64,000 nt of DNA from Halobacillus_A sp043497005 (GCF_043497005.1 NZ_JBIEKE010000003.1:754767-818766); one strand, 5' to 3'; numbered from the stretch's first letter, positions 1 to 8,347 are shown. Numbers and translations are program-made. Notes: generated by a model not told the origin, from the sequence alone.

Positions 1-78
1 ATTAAACTTAGAAGGACACATGACCATTAGGAGTACTGTTTTCCTACAGGTTGAGCCAGGCGATATTCTTCACCTTCT

Positions 79-512
79 CTAAACCACTTCATCCAGATTT
101 TGATTTGAGACACATTTTTTAATGCCTAATCTTTCCATGATCTGTTTATTATCGAGAAGGTTATTATACAAGGGCAAATTTTTGTAGATTTTAATGGCCA
201 CTTCTTCATTATAGGTATGGACGGTCAAATTACGATCATTTACCATCTCCAAAGCCAGTACGGCGTCTTCATCCTTCAACAAGTGGATCTCCCTGCAGCT
301 ACGAATGACGCCCTTTGGAGAGCCGGCATCCACCCCTTCTACATCATACAAATATTGCTTCGCCGCTTGCCAACTAGCCTTTCGAAAGAGAATTCAAAAC
401 GTTGAATCGCTGCATCTCGTTCCACATCGTTCGGTTTTTTAAGGTTAGCTAGCTTTTCAAAGGCAGCCAACGCTTTTATCGCTGCTTCTAATCGTTGGCG
501 TAATCTTTCCAT
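79..512 (-). pseudogene. Nucleotidyltransferase substrate-binding (HI0074/HEPN-like) protein, frameshifted
   Basis: This is the partner of the adjacent MNT nucleotidyltransferase. From the ATG at 512 the frame reads MERLRQRLEAAIKALAAFEK and continues through RFEFSFE, typical of HI0074-family substrate-binding subunits. A stop then follows. The rest of the family sequence (KASWQAAKQYLYDVEGVDAG, then SPKGVIR to the end at 79) continues in another frame. The shift lies in an A-run at about 380-382 (minus strand AAA where AAAA would restore the frame), and the 434-bp span is one base short of a multiple of three. The start lies 25 bp inside the MNT gene, the usual antitoxin/toxin-like overlap. 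It is probably inactive, unless the shift is a sequencing error. Confidence 0.7.
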
Positions 513-808
513 AAAATCCCCTCCTCTTTTACTTGTTGGACTAGAGCTTCATTGGCATCACGTAAATCCACTACATCTACCCTGTAAGGAATGGTAGACT
601 CTTCGATTTGCTCGATTAATTTATTCCATTTAAAAGGAGAGATCGGGGAGTCGGTTTCGATAGCAATGTCGATATCCGAACTATGTTTTTCTTCCTGTCT
701 GGCCCAGGAACCAAATAAATAAACACGCGCTTTTTCACCAAGTTGTTCATTCAAAATTGACTTGAGTTGTTCTAAAATTTGTTCCCTTAATCCTGCAGGA
801 ACTCCCAT
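488..808 (-). CDS. MNT-type nucleotidyltransferase domain protein
   Basis: This 106-residue minimal nucleotidyltransferase carries the family signature: FGSWARQEEKHSSDIDIAIE contains the GS motif and the paired Asp (SDIDI) that bind metal and NTP. In MNT/HEPN modules this protein modifies (AMPylates) its HEPN partner. The ATG at 808 is preferred because GGGAGGG lies just upstream (813-819), although the frame stays open to 889. Here the downstream partner is frameshifted, so the pair may be decaying. The module is at the far end of the groEL-distal accessory region. The family is confident; the function is inferred from relatives. Confidence 0.75.
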   Translation of the reverse strand: MGVPAGLREQILEQLKSILNEQLGEKARVYLFGSWARQEEKHSSDIDIAIETDSPISPFKWNKLIEQIEESTIPYRVDVVDLRDANEALVQQVKEEGILWKDYAND

Positions 809-833
809 AATATCCCTCCCTCTTTTTTGTCCT

Positions 834-842
834 ATTATAGCA
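834..842 (-). promoter_or_regulatory. Extended -10 promoter of MNT/HEPN pair
   Basis: The minus strand reads TGCTATAAT (-10 at 834-839 preceded by TGC), about 25 bp upstream of the MNT start. No good -35 hexamer stands 16-18 bp upstream, which is consistent with an extended -10 promoter. Confidence 0.45.
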
Positions 843-959
843 TATGCACATCTTCTCTTTGATGGATTTTCCTTCTCCACTTTCCTCAATCAGAAATTTG
901 ATCGCTACCAATGCCATTATTAACTACACCGTAATCCCTGCGATCCTATAAATAGTTCT

Positions 960-1262
960 ACAACCAAAGAGAACAACATATGTTAAAGTAGACTTTTTCT
1001 TTCTTCTATAAACACCTCCAAATTATTAATCATGGTGTAAACAAATGTATTCCCCCAAGTCATATTTAATAATACTTTTCTAAGACCCCAACAAATATTG
1101 TAGAGTCTTATTTTTAGAGGCATAAGTAATGCCTCTAAAAAGTTTATGAACTCTTGAGAGGCTTATAGTTTTAGTCAACGATTTTAAAAACCAGTTAAAT
1201 CGTTCTCTTAAATCCTATGATAAAAGGGCTTTGGACACTATCACATCCCACTATAATTTAGT
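960..1262. repeat. groEL-tail repeat, copy A (degenerate)
   Basis: This copy shares several blocks, in the same order, with the copies near 2.9, 6.4, 10.4 and 23.3 kb. These are a stretch around GTAGACTTTTTCTTTCTTCT (long match only to copy C), a GTAAACAAATGTATTCCCCC-like block, and a hairpin ending AACTCTTGAGAGGC. A CGATTTTAAAAACCAGT block, a CCTATGATAAAAGGG hairpin and ACTATCACATC follow. It lacks the groEL codon core: after CACATC the sequence diverges. Read as the most decayed member. No gene is visible between 890 and 1365. Confidence 0.7.
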
Positions 1263-1365
1263 GAAAAGCATGGCGGTATTAACTTGAATTTTTTAGATTG
1301 GCTGAAAAGATGCCGACAAATAAAAAAGAAAAAAATCCAAATTGAATCGGCTTAGCTCGAACAAC

Positions 1366-1620
1366 TTACACAGCATACGAGAGAGGCCCATTCTGGTAAT
1401 TGATTACGGTAAGAACCGACGACTTTCTCTCGGTAATCTGCCGCGGCCTGTTCTGGATCAATGTTCGACGCATGCAGATTCGATGCTGGCTCGGTCTTAC
1501 TAGCAGCACTTTCCTTCCACTATCGGCCAATTGGATAGCCGTTGCGCATGCCGTCGAAGTTTTCACCACTCCTCCCTTTCCTGTAAAGAAAAAGGCGGCT
1601 TTTCCATTAGTTGGATTGAG
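1366..1620 (-). pseudogene. arsA (arsenite-pump ATPase) relic
   Basis: The minus-strand translation contains AAFFFTGKGGVVKTSTACAT, then AIQLADSGRKVLLV. This is the ArsA P-loop region, with the P-loop Gly changed to Val (GKGGVVKTS instead of GKGGVGKTS). After a frameshift the neighbouring frame reads EPASNLHASNIDPEQAAADY, then REKVVGSYRNQLPEWA, again ArsA-like but with residues missing between ASNL and NIDPE. So it is a short fragment with an internal deletion, a frameshift and a damaged nucleotide-binding loop. It lies beside the arsR-arsI unit on the opposite strand, suggesting a formerly larger ars locus. Confidence 0.65.
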
Positions 1621-1811
1621 TTAAATGATCGGAAATACTGTCCAAATTAGAAATCAAAGGATTCCTGTATTTAAGGTAATTGTTTTGGTTTTTCCGCTGG
1701 AACTCTGACCAAATAGATAAAAAGCTCTTTTTCGTAATCAAACCTTCCACAGTCCCCCTCTATAACGTAAAGCTGAATGTCTTTATTCATCAATTATTTT
1801 TGATTTAATTG

Positions 1812-1862
1812 TTGACTTTCTGAATTGACTGACATATACTTTATATATCAAAATAAATTGAT
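1812..1862 (+). promoter_or_regulatory. arsR promoter with ArsR-like operator
   Basis: TTGACT (1812-1817), a 17-bp spacer and TATACT (1835-1840) make a good SigA promoter. Just downstream, ATCAA-N6-TTGAT (1847-1862) is a dyad of the kind ArsR/SmtB repressors bind. It lies between the -10 and the start codon, so occupancy would block transcription. Confidence 0.65.
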
Positions 1863-1878
1863 TAAAGGAGGGGACGAT

Positions 1879-2199
1879 GTGGATAAAACCATTTCATTTA
1901 CAGATATATCTTTAAACAATACTTTTAACCTTTATGAAAAGAAGTTCAAGGCCTTAGCTGACCAAAAACGGCTTCATATTCTATATGAAATTACGCAACA
2001 AGGGGAAGTCTGTGTTTGTGATTTATCTGAGAAATTGCATCTTCCACAATCGAAGTTATCATACCACCTGAAACTCTTAATGGACGCCCAGCTTATTGAA
2101 AAAGAAACCAGAGGAACTTGGAGCTATTACACATTAAACCATTCAGAAATGAACCATATTTTATCTGAGGAACTTTGCTGCCTATTTCGTCGGGAATAA
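1879..2199 (+). CDS. arsR: ArsR-family metalloregulator
   Basis: This 106-residue winged-helix repressor has the thiol pair in the ArsR motif GEVCVCDLSEKL (As(III)/Sb(III) ligands) before the recognition helix LPQSKLSYHLKLLMDAQLI. The GTG at 1879 is chosen because AAAGGAGGGG lies 5-10 bp upstream; the frame upstream has no SD. It probably represses its own promoter and the following genes through the ATCAA-N6-TTGAT sites. The C terminus carries an extra Cys pair (ELCCLFRRE). The next gene, arsI, starts about 50 bp downstream in the same direction. Confidence 0.85.
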   Translation: MDKTISFTDISLNNTFNLYEKKFKALADQKRLHILYEITQQGEVCVCDLSEKLHLPQSKLSYHLKLLMDAQLIEKETRGTWSYYTLNHSEMNHILSEELCCLFRRE

Positions 2200-2213
2200 T
2201 TTTTTATTCAATA

Positions 2214-2231
2214 AATCAAAAAAAATTGATT
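2214..2231 (+). promoter_or_regulatory. Second ArsR-like operator, in the arsR-arsI gap
   Basis: AATCAA-N6-TTGATT has the same arms and 6-bp spacing as the site upstream of arsR. It lies immediately before the arsI Shine-Dalgarno (GGAGG at 2235-2239). It could act on an internal promoter or on the mRNA leader. Confidence 0.5.
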
Positions 2232-2246
2232 AATGGAGGAATGAAG

Positions 2247-2645
2247 ATGAATGTACATGTAGGGTTAAATGTAGTGGATCTAGAGAAGTCAATTGAGTTT
2301 TATAATAATGTCTTTGGTGAAAAACCAGTGAAAAAGAAAGATGATTATGCTAAATACTTGCTTGAAGAACTTCAACTCAATTTCACCCTCAATGTAGCAA
2401 AAGAGGTATCTGGTAATCAGGTGGGCCACTTTGGAATTCAAGTTGAGAACCAAGAAGATATTGACCGGCATAAGCAACGTCTCGAACAACTCGGCTTCTT
2501 CACTCATGAAGAAAAGGATACAAACTGCTGCTACGCCCTTCAAGATAAATTCTGGATAACGGATCCAGAAGGCAATGAGTGGGAATTTTTCTATACAAAA
2601 GAAGATGTTGAGAAAAATAAAGCTGAGCAGTCTTGCTGCAACTAA
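2247..2645 (+). CDS. arsI: ArsI-like C-As lyase (VOC-fold dioxygenase)
   Basis: This 132-residue single-VOC-domain protein has the ArsI/CadI layout: a His in NVHVGLNVVDLEKSIEFY, a second His in GHFGIQV, a vicinal Cys pair in TNCCYALQDKFW, and a Glu in DPEGNEWEFFYT. In characterised ArsI the two His and the Glu bind Fe(II), and the Cys pair binds trivalent methylarsenicals whose C-As bond is cleaved. The ATG at 2247 has GGAGG 7 bp upstream; the ATG at 2241 is too close. The C terminus ends in SCCN. It is probably co-transcribed with arsR and the small Cys-rich gene. Confidence 0.8.
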   Translation: MNVHVGLNVVDLEKSIEFYNNVFGEKPVKKKDDYAKYLLEELQLNFTLNVAKEVSGNQVGHFGIQVENQEDIDRHKQRLEQLGFFTHEEKDTNCCYALQDKFWITDPEGNEWEFFYTKEDVEKNKAEQSCCN

Positions 2646-2657
2646 GGAGAAGACGAT

Positions 2658-2825
2658 ATGGATAACTTTTATGCTATAGAAAAGCGATTAGAAGAAATAA
2701 AGAATAGTTACGATAATATGTATTCCACCCCTATCCCTTCTTATAACAGAAAGAAGTGGAACTTTAAAAAGCTACCTTTTTGGAAAACCTTAAGAACTCC
2801 GGCTTGCTGTGTACCATGTTGCTAA
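2658..2825 (+). CDS. Small Cys-rich protein with CCxxCC C terminus
   Basis: This 55-residue reading frame starts at the ATG at 2658, with AAGGAGA 8-14 bp upstream, 12 bp after arsI. It is acidic and amphipathic at the N terminus (MDNFYAIEKRLEEIKNSY), aromatic and basic in the middle (KKWNFKKLPFWK), and ends in ACCVPCC. Four Cys in the last six residues suggest soft-metal binding. I do not recognise the family. Operon position implies a role in arsenical handling, such as a chaperone or scavenger, but that is inference. A strong terminator follows. Confidence 0.6.
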   Translation: MDNFYAIEKRLEEIKNSYDNMYSTPIPSYNRKKWNFKKLPFWKTLRTPACCVPCC

Positions 2826-2839
2826 CAATAAACCACTGT

Positions 2840-2871
2840 AAAAGGAACTTATATTATTTAAGTTCCTTTTT
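2840..2871 (+). terminator. Rho-independent terminator of ars unit
   Basis: AAAAGGAACTTA pairs with TAAGTTCCTTTTT over a short AT loop and ends in a T-run, 15 bp after the Cys-rich gene. Confidence 0.85.
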
Positions 2872-2885
2872 AGATTTAATAGCAC

Positions 2886-3216
2886 TGTTATCCTGGTTTA
2901 ACCAATTGTATCTCCCGACTTATATTTAAGAATAAATGAAAAGCCTCTCAAAAGTTTATAAACTCTTGAGAGGCTTTTAGGTTTTGTGGACGATTTTAAA
3001 AACCGGTCAAAATCCAGTGAAATTATTCTCAAACCCTATAGTGAAGGGGTTTTGGGCGTTACTACATCATGCCGCCCATTCACTGAATAAATGAAATACT
3101 TAAATATAAAGCCCAGAAAACCCTATCTTATCGGTGATTAAACCTTTTAAAATTAGAGTGAGGTTAAATAACATATCAATATTTATGAACAATATCCAGT
3201 CAAAATCCAGTCAAAT
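2886..3216. repeat. groEL-tail repeat, copy B, with arms on both sides
   Basis: Order on the + strand: a TGTATCTCCCGACTTATATT-like block; a perfect terminator-type hairpin (2943-2974, GCCTCTCAAAAGTTTA / TAAACTCTTGAGAGGC); CGATTTTAAAAACC; paired GGTCA/CCAGTGA motifs (3001-3023); a CCCTATAGTGAAGGGG hairpin; then the 16-bp core ACATCATGCCGCCCAT (3064-3079). The core is identical to the complement of the groEL 3' end. A second motif pair, CCAGTCAAAATCCAGTCA, lies on the far side at about 3196-3213. No gene is apparent between 2872 and 3448. Confidence 0.85.
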
Positions 3217-3448
3217 TAAAAGAAGTACTTAGAAGTAATACAGCCTATATCTTCATCGATAAATAGTATAAAATAAAGTTCATTTTGCTAGGACAATCTC
3301 TGCTTTTTTAAAATAATTATATATGGGCTCACGGGGAATGGAATTTTAAGATCGCCAAGTTCTTACGCTCTCTTTTATACCGTCTCTAAAGAAGAAGTTA
3401 GTTTTATTAAAAAAGCATATAAATAGTTCAACTACATTTATTTATATC

Positions 3449-4918
3449 CTATAACAACGGAGACATAAGGCGGGCGCTTTGTTCCACTAAGCGCTTGGAA
3501 AAAGAACGCTGTTTCACATCTTCTATAGTTAACTCTTTAGACTCTGATAGATCACGTTCGAATTGCACTGTGAGTTTCTTAGCCACGTCTTTACTATAAT
3601 AAAATTGACATGTCTCGTAATTTAAACGGAAACTTCTCATATCATAGTTGGCAGCCCCTATTTCAACTATCTCTCCGTCAATGACCATTTGCTTCGCATG
3701 CAGCATTCCTTTTTCATATAAGAAAATATTTACGCCTGCTTCTAATAGTTCTCCATAGTAGGTACGGCTTGCAGTTCCTACTACTATTTGGTCTACACGT
3801 TGTGGAACTAATAACCTAACACGTACACCTCGTAACGCCGCCGTTTTTATCGCCATAATAATATCCTCATCAGGTATAAAATAAGGAGTAGTGATGTCAA
3901 TAGTTTTGACTGCTTGGGTTATACAAATGAAATAAGCTTCTCGGATAACGGGAGTTGGAATACCCGGATTTCCTTCTAAGGTATGCACATAAACTTCTTG
4001 TTGAGTTTTTGTAGGCGATTCTGTATCAATCTCCTTGATGTGAAATTCTGTGCTCATTTCTGTTGTCCACTCTAATGATTTGCCGGAGGAAATTTTGTTC
4101 TTTGTACCTCCTGTTTGTGTATCCCTGATTTTGCTCTTTTCCACTTCAGCGATGTTCCAATGGCTGTCAAAAATCCTCTGTAAATCTGCTGAAGCTTCTC
4201 CTGAAATGTGCACATGTGTGTCACGCCAAAATCCTACGTCAGGCTTCAATCCCGTATACTCATATCCAATGTTGATTCCACCAGTAAATGCTTCCTTTTT
4301 GTCTATCGTAATTATCTTGCAGTGATCTCTATAATTCCAGTTTGACGTTATCCAAGGAAAGCGCAAAGGAAAAATTGTTCGGCATTCAATGCCAACATTC
4401 ATCATGCGCTTGATTTCGTTGCGGGGAAACTTCCTGCTTCCCCAGCCATCTCTTATAAAACGAACTTGCACTCCAGCTTCTGCTCGTTCGATTAATAATT
4501 CCGTAATCCTCTTACCAATTTGATCATCACGGTAAATGTAATATTCAAGATCGATCGTTTTTTGGGCATTTTTTAGAGACTCGAAAATGTGTTTGTAAGT
4601 TTCAATCCCGTTTATAAGTACTTGGATTTTAGCACTATGCAGCCCATTTACACTTAATTTCTGTAATGCATAAGCAATGCGTGAAGCTGATGGACTAAAG
4701 GAATGCAGCTCATAGAGGTTATCACTTGAAAATGAGAGCCTTTCTTTATGAATACGTTTGGGATTTACTGTACTAATATAGAATACGAATCCAACAATTG
4801 GTAAAATAAGATAAATCGCCAACCAGTTTAAAGCCTTAGCTGGTCTGCGGACTTCGCGGACTGCTATAATTAACATAACTATTGTATTTATAAGGTATAA
4901 CCAAAGAATCCACTGCAA
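3449..4918 (-). CDS. cls: Cardiolipin synthase
   Basis: This 489-residue membrane enzyme joins two phosphatidylglycerols into cardiolipin and glycerol. Two N-terminal transmembrane helices (residues about 2-20 and 30-50) precede two phospholipase-D HKD motifs: HCKIITIDKKEAFTGGINIG, and HAKQMVIDG followed by GAANYDMRS. Length and layout match Bacillus ClsA. The start is TTG at 4918 with GGAGGAA upstream. It lies 130 bp downstream of the DUF421 gene on the same strand. In halophiles cardiolipin rises with salinity, so this accessory copy may be a stress paralogue (inference). Confidence 0.9.
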   Translation of the reverse strand: MQWILWLYLINTIVMLIIAVREVRRPAKALNWLAIYLILPIVGFVFYISTVNPKRIHKERLSFSSDNLYELHSFSPSASRIAYALQKLSVNGLHSAKIQVLINGIETYKHIFESLKNAQKTIDLEYYIYRDDQIGKRITELLIERAEAGVQVRFIRDGWGSRKFPRNEIKRMMNVGIECRTIFPLRFPWITSNWNYRDHCKIITIDKKEAFTGGINIGYEYTGLKPDVGFWRDTHVHISGEASADLQRIFDSHWNIAEVEKSKIRDTQTGGTKNKISSGKSLEWTTEMSTEFHIKEIDTESPTKTQQEVYVHTLEGNPGIPTPVIREAYFICITQAVKTIDITTPYFIPDEDIIMAIKTAALRGVRVRLLVPQRVDQIVVGTASRTYYGELLEAGVNIFLYEKGMLHAKQMVIDGEIVEIGAANYDMRSFRLNYETCQFYYSKDVAKKLTVQFERDLSESKELTIEDVKQRSFSKRLVEQSARLMSPLL

Positions 4919-5047
4919 TTGGATTCCTCCTCTCTTTTTTTATAACATTTGCGTGCCTTGACTGTTTTATACATGGAGGAACTGGTAAATTGTCGTTGAT
5001 TTAGTTAAAAGCTTATCTTAATGATTTAAAATAAGCAGGAAGAGTTG

Positions 5048-5731
5048 TTATTTAGGACTTATATGAATACCCTCACTTTTTCTCCAATCTGCATAGAAAA
5101 TCTTAGTTTTATCATTATACCCATTAGCTGTTAGTTCATTATTTAGCCACTCTTCATCAAATCCACACTCACTTAAATTGTCCCATAAAACTTCACCGTC
5201 AATAATTAAGCTGATCGGTAGATCTACAAAGCTTTCTGGCAGGTTGAGATCTTGCTTGTCTGGTTGTTGATATTTAGATTTTAGCAGTGTGCTTATTTGC
5301 CCATTAGGTTCGAGTGTGCCGTACTTGACTTCACGTACGGAGAAAACATTATTTTGTCGAAGTAAGCTTAATATTTGATTCATATCTAATTTGTTTTTTT
5401 TCGCTATATTTCGGTCAATGATACCATCTCGAATGATTATGGCAGGTTTCCCTACCAATATAGAACGTGTCGATTTTATTTTCAAAGTAAGAAATTCTAT
5501 ACCCAACATCAGCAATGTCCACAAACCGACAGCATATAAAAAAGACAAAATTCCTATATCGTCTTCATAAATAGTATTTTCTAAAAACCCTCCAAGCAAT
5601 AGCACAAAAACTAAGTGAAATGGTGTTAGCTGATAAATGGCTGTTTTTCCTGTTAAGATGACAATGAAAAAGAGTGTGAAAAAACCAATGATGACTTTCA
5701 TTGTCAGTAAGTCCATACTAATAGTACCCAA
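5048..5731 (-). CDS. DUF421 / YetF-family membrane protein
   Basis: This 227-residue protein has three predicted N-terminal membrane helices (within residues about 8-80). A soluble domain follows, with RSILVGKPAIIIRDG and LRQNNVFSVREVKYGTLEPN, diagnostic of the YetF/DUF421 family (B. subtilis YetF, YrbG, YdfR). The biochemical role of the family is not established, though some members are linked to spore membrane biology. The start is TTG at 5731 with GGAGG about 10 bp upstream. It is probably co-transcribed with cls. Confidence 0.8.
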   Translation of the reverse strand: MGTISMDLLTMKVIIGFFTLFFIVILTGKTAIYQLTPFHLVFVLLLGGFLENTIYEDDIGILSFLYAVGLWTLLMLGIEFLTLKIKSTRSILVGKPAIIIRDGIIDRNIAKKNKLDMNQILSLLRQNNVFSVREVKYGTLEPNGQISTLLKSKYQQPDKQDLNLPESFVDLPISLIIDGEVLWDNLSECGFDEEWLNNELTANGYNDKTKIFYADWRKSEGIHISPK

Positions 5732-5842
5732 AATATTTACCTCCTGTTTATAAAATTCCTATAATTTTCAACATTTTAGCTAACATAAAAAGAACATCCC
5801 TTTTATTATGAACATTTAAGCGCATATCACTAAAATTTTGAA

Positions 5843-5937
5843 CATTTCCGTGAAGTTCCAGGCGTCAGTCGGGCTGGATACTATAACTGGTTGAAAGCAG
5901 AAGAGACAAGTCAGCTAAAAGCTCGCGAAGATCAGGC
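5843..5937 (+). pseudogene. IS3-family transposase OrfB fragment
   Basis: The reading HFREVPGVSRAGYYNWLKAE, followed by ETSQLKAREDQ, matches the N-terminal part of IS3/IS150-type OrfB (consensus VSRSGYYKWL). It is cut at both ends and fused at about 5938 to an adenine deaminase relic. It is too short to be functional. Confidence 0.6.
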
Positions 5938-6256
5938 GCTCATGATTAGCATAATAATGTTATTGTGGTACGAATGAGAAGGATATGTTATTTGCAATAA
6001 ATACGATAAAAGAGATGGGTGGAGGTTTAGTAATTGTCGAAAATAAAAAAGTAATAGCTTCCTTAGCCTTACCTATTGCAGGTTTACTATCTGATGGACC
6101 AGCAGAAAAGGTATACAGTAAATTAATAAAATTATAGAAAGGTCTTGATTACATAGAGGCTTCGAAGAAATTCAATCCTTTTCTAGCCCTTTCTTGGCAT
6201 TACCGGTCATTCCTGATCAAAAATAACCGATATGGGTTTATTTGATGTTAAGTAAT
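5938..6256 (+). pseudogene. Adenine deaminase C-terminal relic
   Basis: Fragments in several frames match the adenine deaminase (Ade/AdeC) C terminus: AHD*HNNVIV, then (G)TNEKDMLFAINTIKEMGGGL, then VIASLALPIAGLLSDGPAEK. After a stop come KGLDYIEASKKFNPFLALS and a shifted LALPVIPDQ...ITDMGLFDVK. At least two in-frame stops and two or more frameshifts are present, and everything upstream of AHD is missing. The relic lies between the DUF421 gene and repeat copy C. Confidence 0.65.
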
Positions 6257-6289
6257 AAATAAATATACGTGCGCTCCTCTAAATATTTT

Positions 6290-6610
6290 TTTAACCAAAA
6301 TGAACAACGCATACTAAAGTAGACTTCTCTTTCTTCTTCTGTAAACATCTCCAATATTAATCCTAGTTTAAACAATTGTATCCCCCGGCTCATATTTAAT
6401 AATAAAAGAAAAGCCTCTCAAAAGTTTATAAACTCTTGAGAAGCTTTTTAGATTTAGTAAATAATTTTAAATACCAGTCAAAATCCAGTAAAATTGCTTT
6501 TAAACCCTATGATAAAAGGGTTTTAGGCGCTATCACATCATGCCGCCCATTCACTGTATTTAATAAATAATAGAAGATAAGACGTAAGAATCCTTAAATA
6601 ATCGGTGTTC
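6290..6610. repeat. groEL-tail repeat, copy C
   Basis: Contains the GTAGACTTCTCTTTCTTCTT block shared with copy A, the TTTAAACAATTGTATCCCCC block, a hairpin at 6413-6444, and ACCAGTCAAAATCCAGT at about 6472-6488. A CCCTATGATAAAAGGG hairpin and the identical core ACATCATGCCGCCCAT (6535-6550) follow. The AATCGGTG sequence beyond the core also resembles that after copy B. Between 6611 and 6776 I see only an SD (GGAGG) followed by a 24-codon frame and no convincing gene. Confidence 0.85.
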
Positions 6611-6776
6611 CAACTATTTGTTATTAGTTAGGAGGTAAGAGAAACGTGAATTTTTCCAAACGAACCAATAAGATGAGGATTAGGAGAACTTGTGTGCAAG
6701 TCTTTCTGGAAAAGTAACTTGCTAAGAAAAGCCTGTACTTAGTGAGTAAGTTTTTAGTAGGTAAAGTACAGAAAGA

Positions 6777-6809
6777 GAACTTAGGGCAGCAATACCTTGC
6801 CCTAAGTTC
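6777..6809 (-). terminator. Terminator of antiporter gene
   Basis: GAACTTAGGGCA and TGCCCTAAGTTC form a 12-bp perfect stem directly after the antiporter stop codon at 6811. Confidence 0.7.
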
Positions 6810-6810
6810 T

Positions 6811-8274
6811 TTAGAATGCTCTTTCTGTCTTTTGTGTATCCTTTAAAAGTTTTTTCACTTTACTTCTTTCCTTCTTCTTAGTTAATACATAGAGGGTATC
6901 TTGAGCTTTCAATCTTGAATTCCCTGTAGGTGTGATTACTTCTTCACCTCTTGCAATAGTCACTATTAAGGTATCTTTAGGGAAACTAATTTCACTTAAT
7001 TCTTTACCAGTGATTGGTGAATCTTCTCCTATTTTTACTTCAATGATTTCGGAATCGGTTTTTCCTAAGTTTATTAACTCTATGTCACCAATTGAGCGAC
7101 TCTTTATATCGTCAGCTAAATTAAACCTGGCTGCTAACCAAGATAAAGAACTCCCTTGCACAAGTGCTGATAACAGCACCACAAAAAAGACAACATTAAA
7201 TATTAATGCGCTATTTTCTACGCCTTCAATTAATGGATAGGTAGCTAATACAATGGGTACTGCCCCTTTTAACCCTGCCCAAGAAATGAATAGCATTTGT
7301 TTAAGATTATATTTCATTCCAAGTGTACTTACAAAAACACCTATTGGTCTCGCAATAAACATTAAAATAAGGGATATTAATATCCCTTTCCATGCTACGT
7401 CTATTAACTGAGCAGGGAAAGCCAATAGGCCGAGCATCATAAACATTAGAATTTGCATCATCCAGCCAAATCCTTCATTAAACCGAAGTATCGAAAAGCG
7501 GTACATTAAATCACTATTCCCCACATATACGGCCATTACATAAACGGCCAGTAATCCACTTCCACCTACAAGGTCAGTAAATGCATAGGTGAAAGTGGAA
7601 AATGCTAAAGCAAGCACCGGATAAAGACCTGAAGAATCCAGATCAATTTTGTTAATAACAAATACAGTAATCCAGCCTAATGCTATCCCTACAATTAAAC
7701 CTAGCCCCATCTCTAAGAAAAAGCTCCCTATTGCGCCCCAAACAGAAGTTTCTGGAATTTGAATTAAGTCAATGAAAATAATTGTAAGAAAAACCGCCAT
7801 TGGATCGTTTGATCCTGATTCTGCTTCTAAGGTAGAGGTTATCTTTTTCTTTATATTCTTACTTCCTAGAACTGAGAAAACTGCTGCGGCATCTGTAGAT
7901 CCTACAATTGCTCCTAGCAGCATTCCCTCTAACCAGCTTAAATTAAAAATGTATACAGCACCAATACCTGTTATAACTGTAGTAATTAATACACCAATAG
8001 TAGCCAAGGAGCTTGCTGCTCCTGCAATTGGCTTAATGTCCTTCCACTTCGTTTGAGTACCTCCATCAAACAGGATAATGATTAATGCAAATATACCTAT
8101 TAGTTGTGCAAGTTCTGCATTTTCAAAGTAAATATAACGGTTTAATAACATCCCTGCCGCTAAGAATAAGATAAGAGAAGGCATCCCCAGTCGTATTGAG
8201 AACTTCGTTGTTAATACACCTGTGAGAAGCATTATTGATAATAATAAAATAATTGTTTCTACATTAAAGTCCAT
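6811..8274 (-). CDS. CPA1/CPA2 K+(Na+)/H+ antiporter with RCK_C domain
   Basis: This 487-residue protein has about 12 membrane helices (residues 5-385) with the antiporter core GAIVGSTDAAAVFS and ESGSNDPMAVFLT, holding the Asp residues used for ion/proton exchange. A cytosolic TrkA-C/RCK_C domain follows (about 405-475, SEIIEVKIGEDSPITGKEL, LKAQDTLYVL). The architecture matches NhaP2/CvrA-type potassium/proton antiporters. It would export K+ or Na+ under alkaline or saline stress. The ATG at 8274 has AAGGCGG upstream. A small membrane protein gene lies 73 bp upstream on the same strand. Cation specificity cannot be read from sequence. Confidence 0.85.
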   Translation of the reverse strand: MDFNVETIILLLSIMLLTGVLTTKFSIRLGMPSLILFLAAGMLLNRYIYFENAELAQLIGIFALIIILFDGGTQTKWKDIKPIAGAASSLATIGVLITTVITGIGAVYIFNLSWLEGMLLGAIVGSTDAAAVFSVLGSKNIKKKITSTLEAESGSNDPMAVFLTIIFIDLIQIPETSVWGAIGSFFLEMGLGLIVGIALGWITVFVINKIDLDSSGLYPVLALAFSTFTYAFTDLVGGSGLLAVYVMAVYVGNSDLMYRFSILRFNEGFGWMMQILMFMMLGLLAFPAQLIDVAWKGILISLILMFIARPIGVFVSTLGMKYNLKQMLFISWAGLKGAVPIVLATYPLIEGVENSALIFNVVFFVVLLSALVQGSSLSWLAARFNLADDIKSRSIGDIELINLGKTDSEIIEVKIGEDSPITGKELSEISFPKDTLIVTIARGEEVITPTGNSRLKAQDTLYVLTKKKERSKVKKLLKDTQKTERAF

Positions 8275-8347
8275 ACCAAACCGCCTTAAAGATTATTAGT
8301 TACTTCATAAATATAAAATTATGTTATTAATCATTATTTATGAGTTG

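Noticed and set aside
6571..6720. GTG frame of 24 codons after GGAGG, considered as a leader peptide or riboswitch
   Set aside because: No gene follows on that strand and no known riboswitch motif was recognised.
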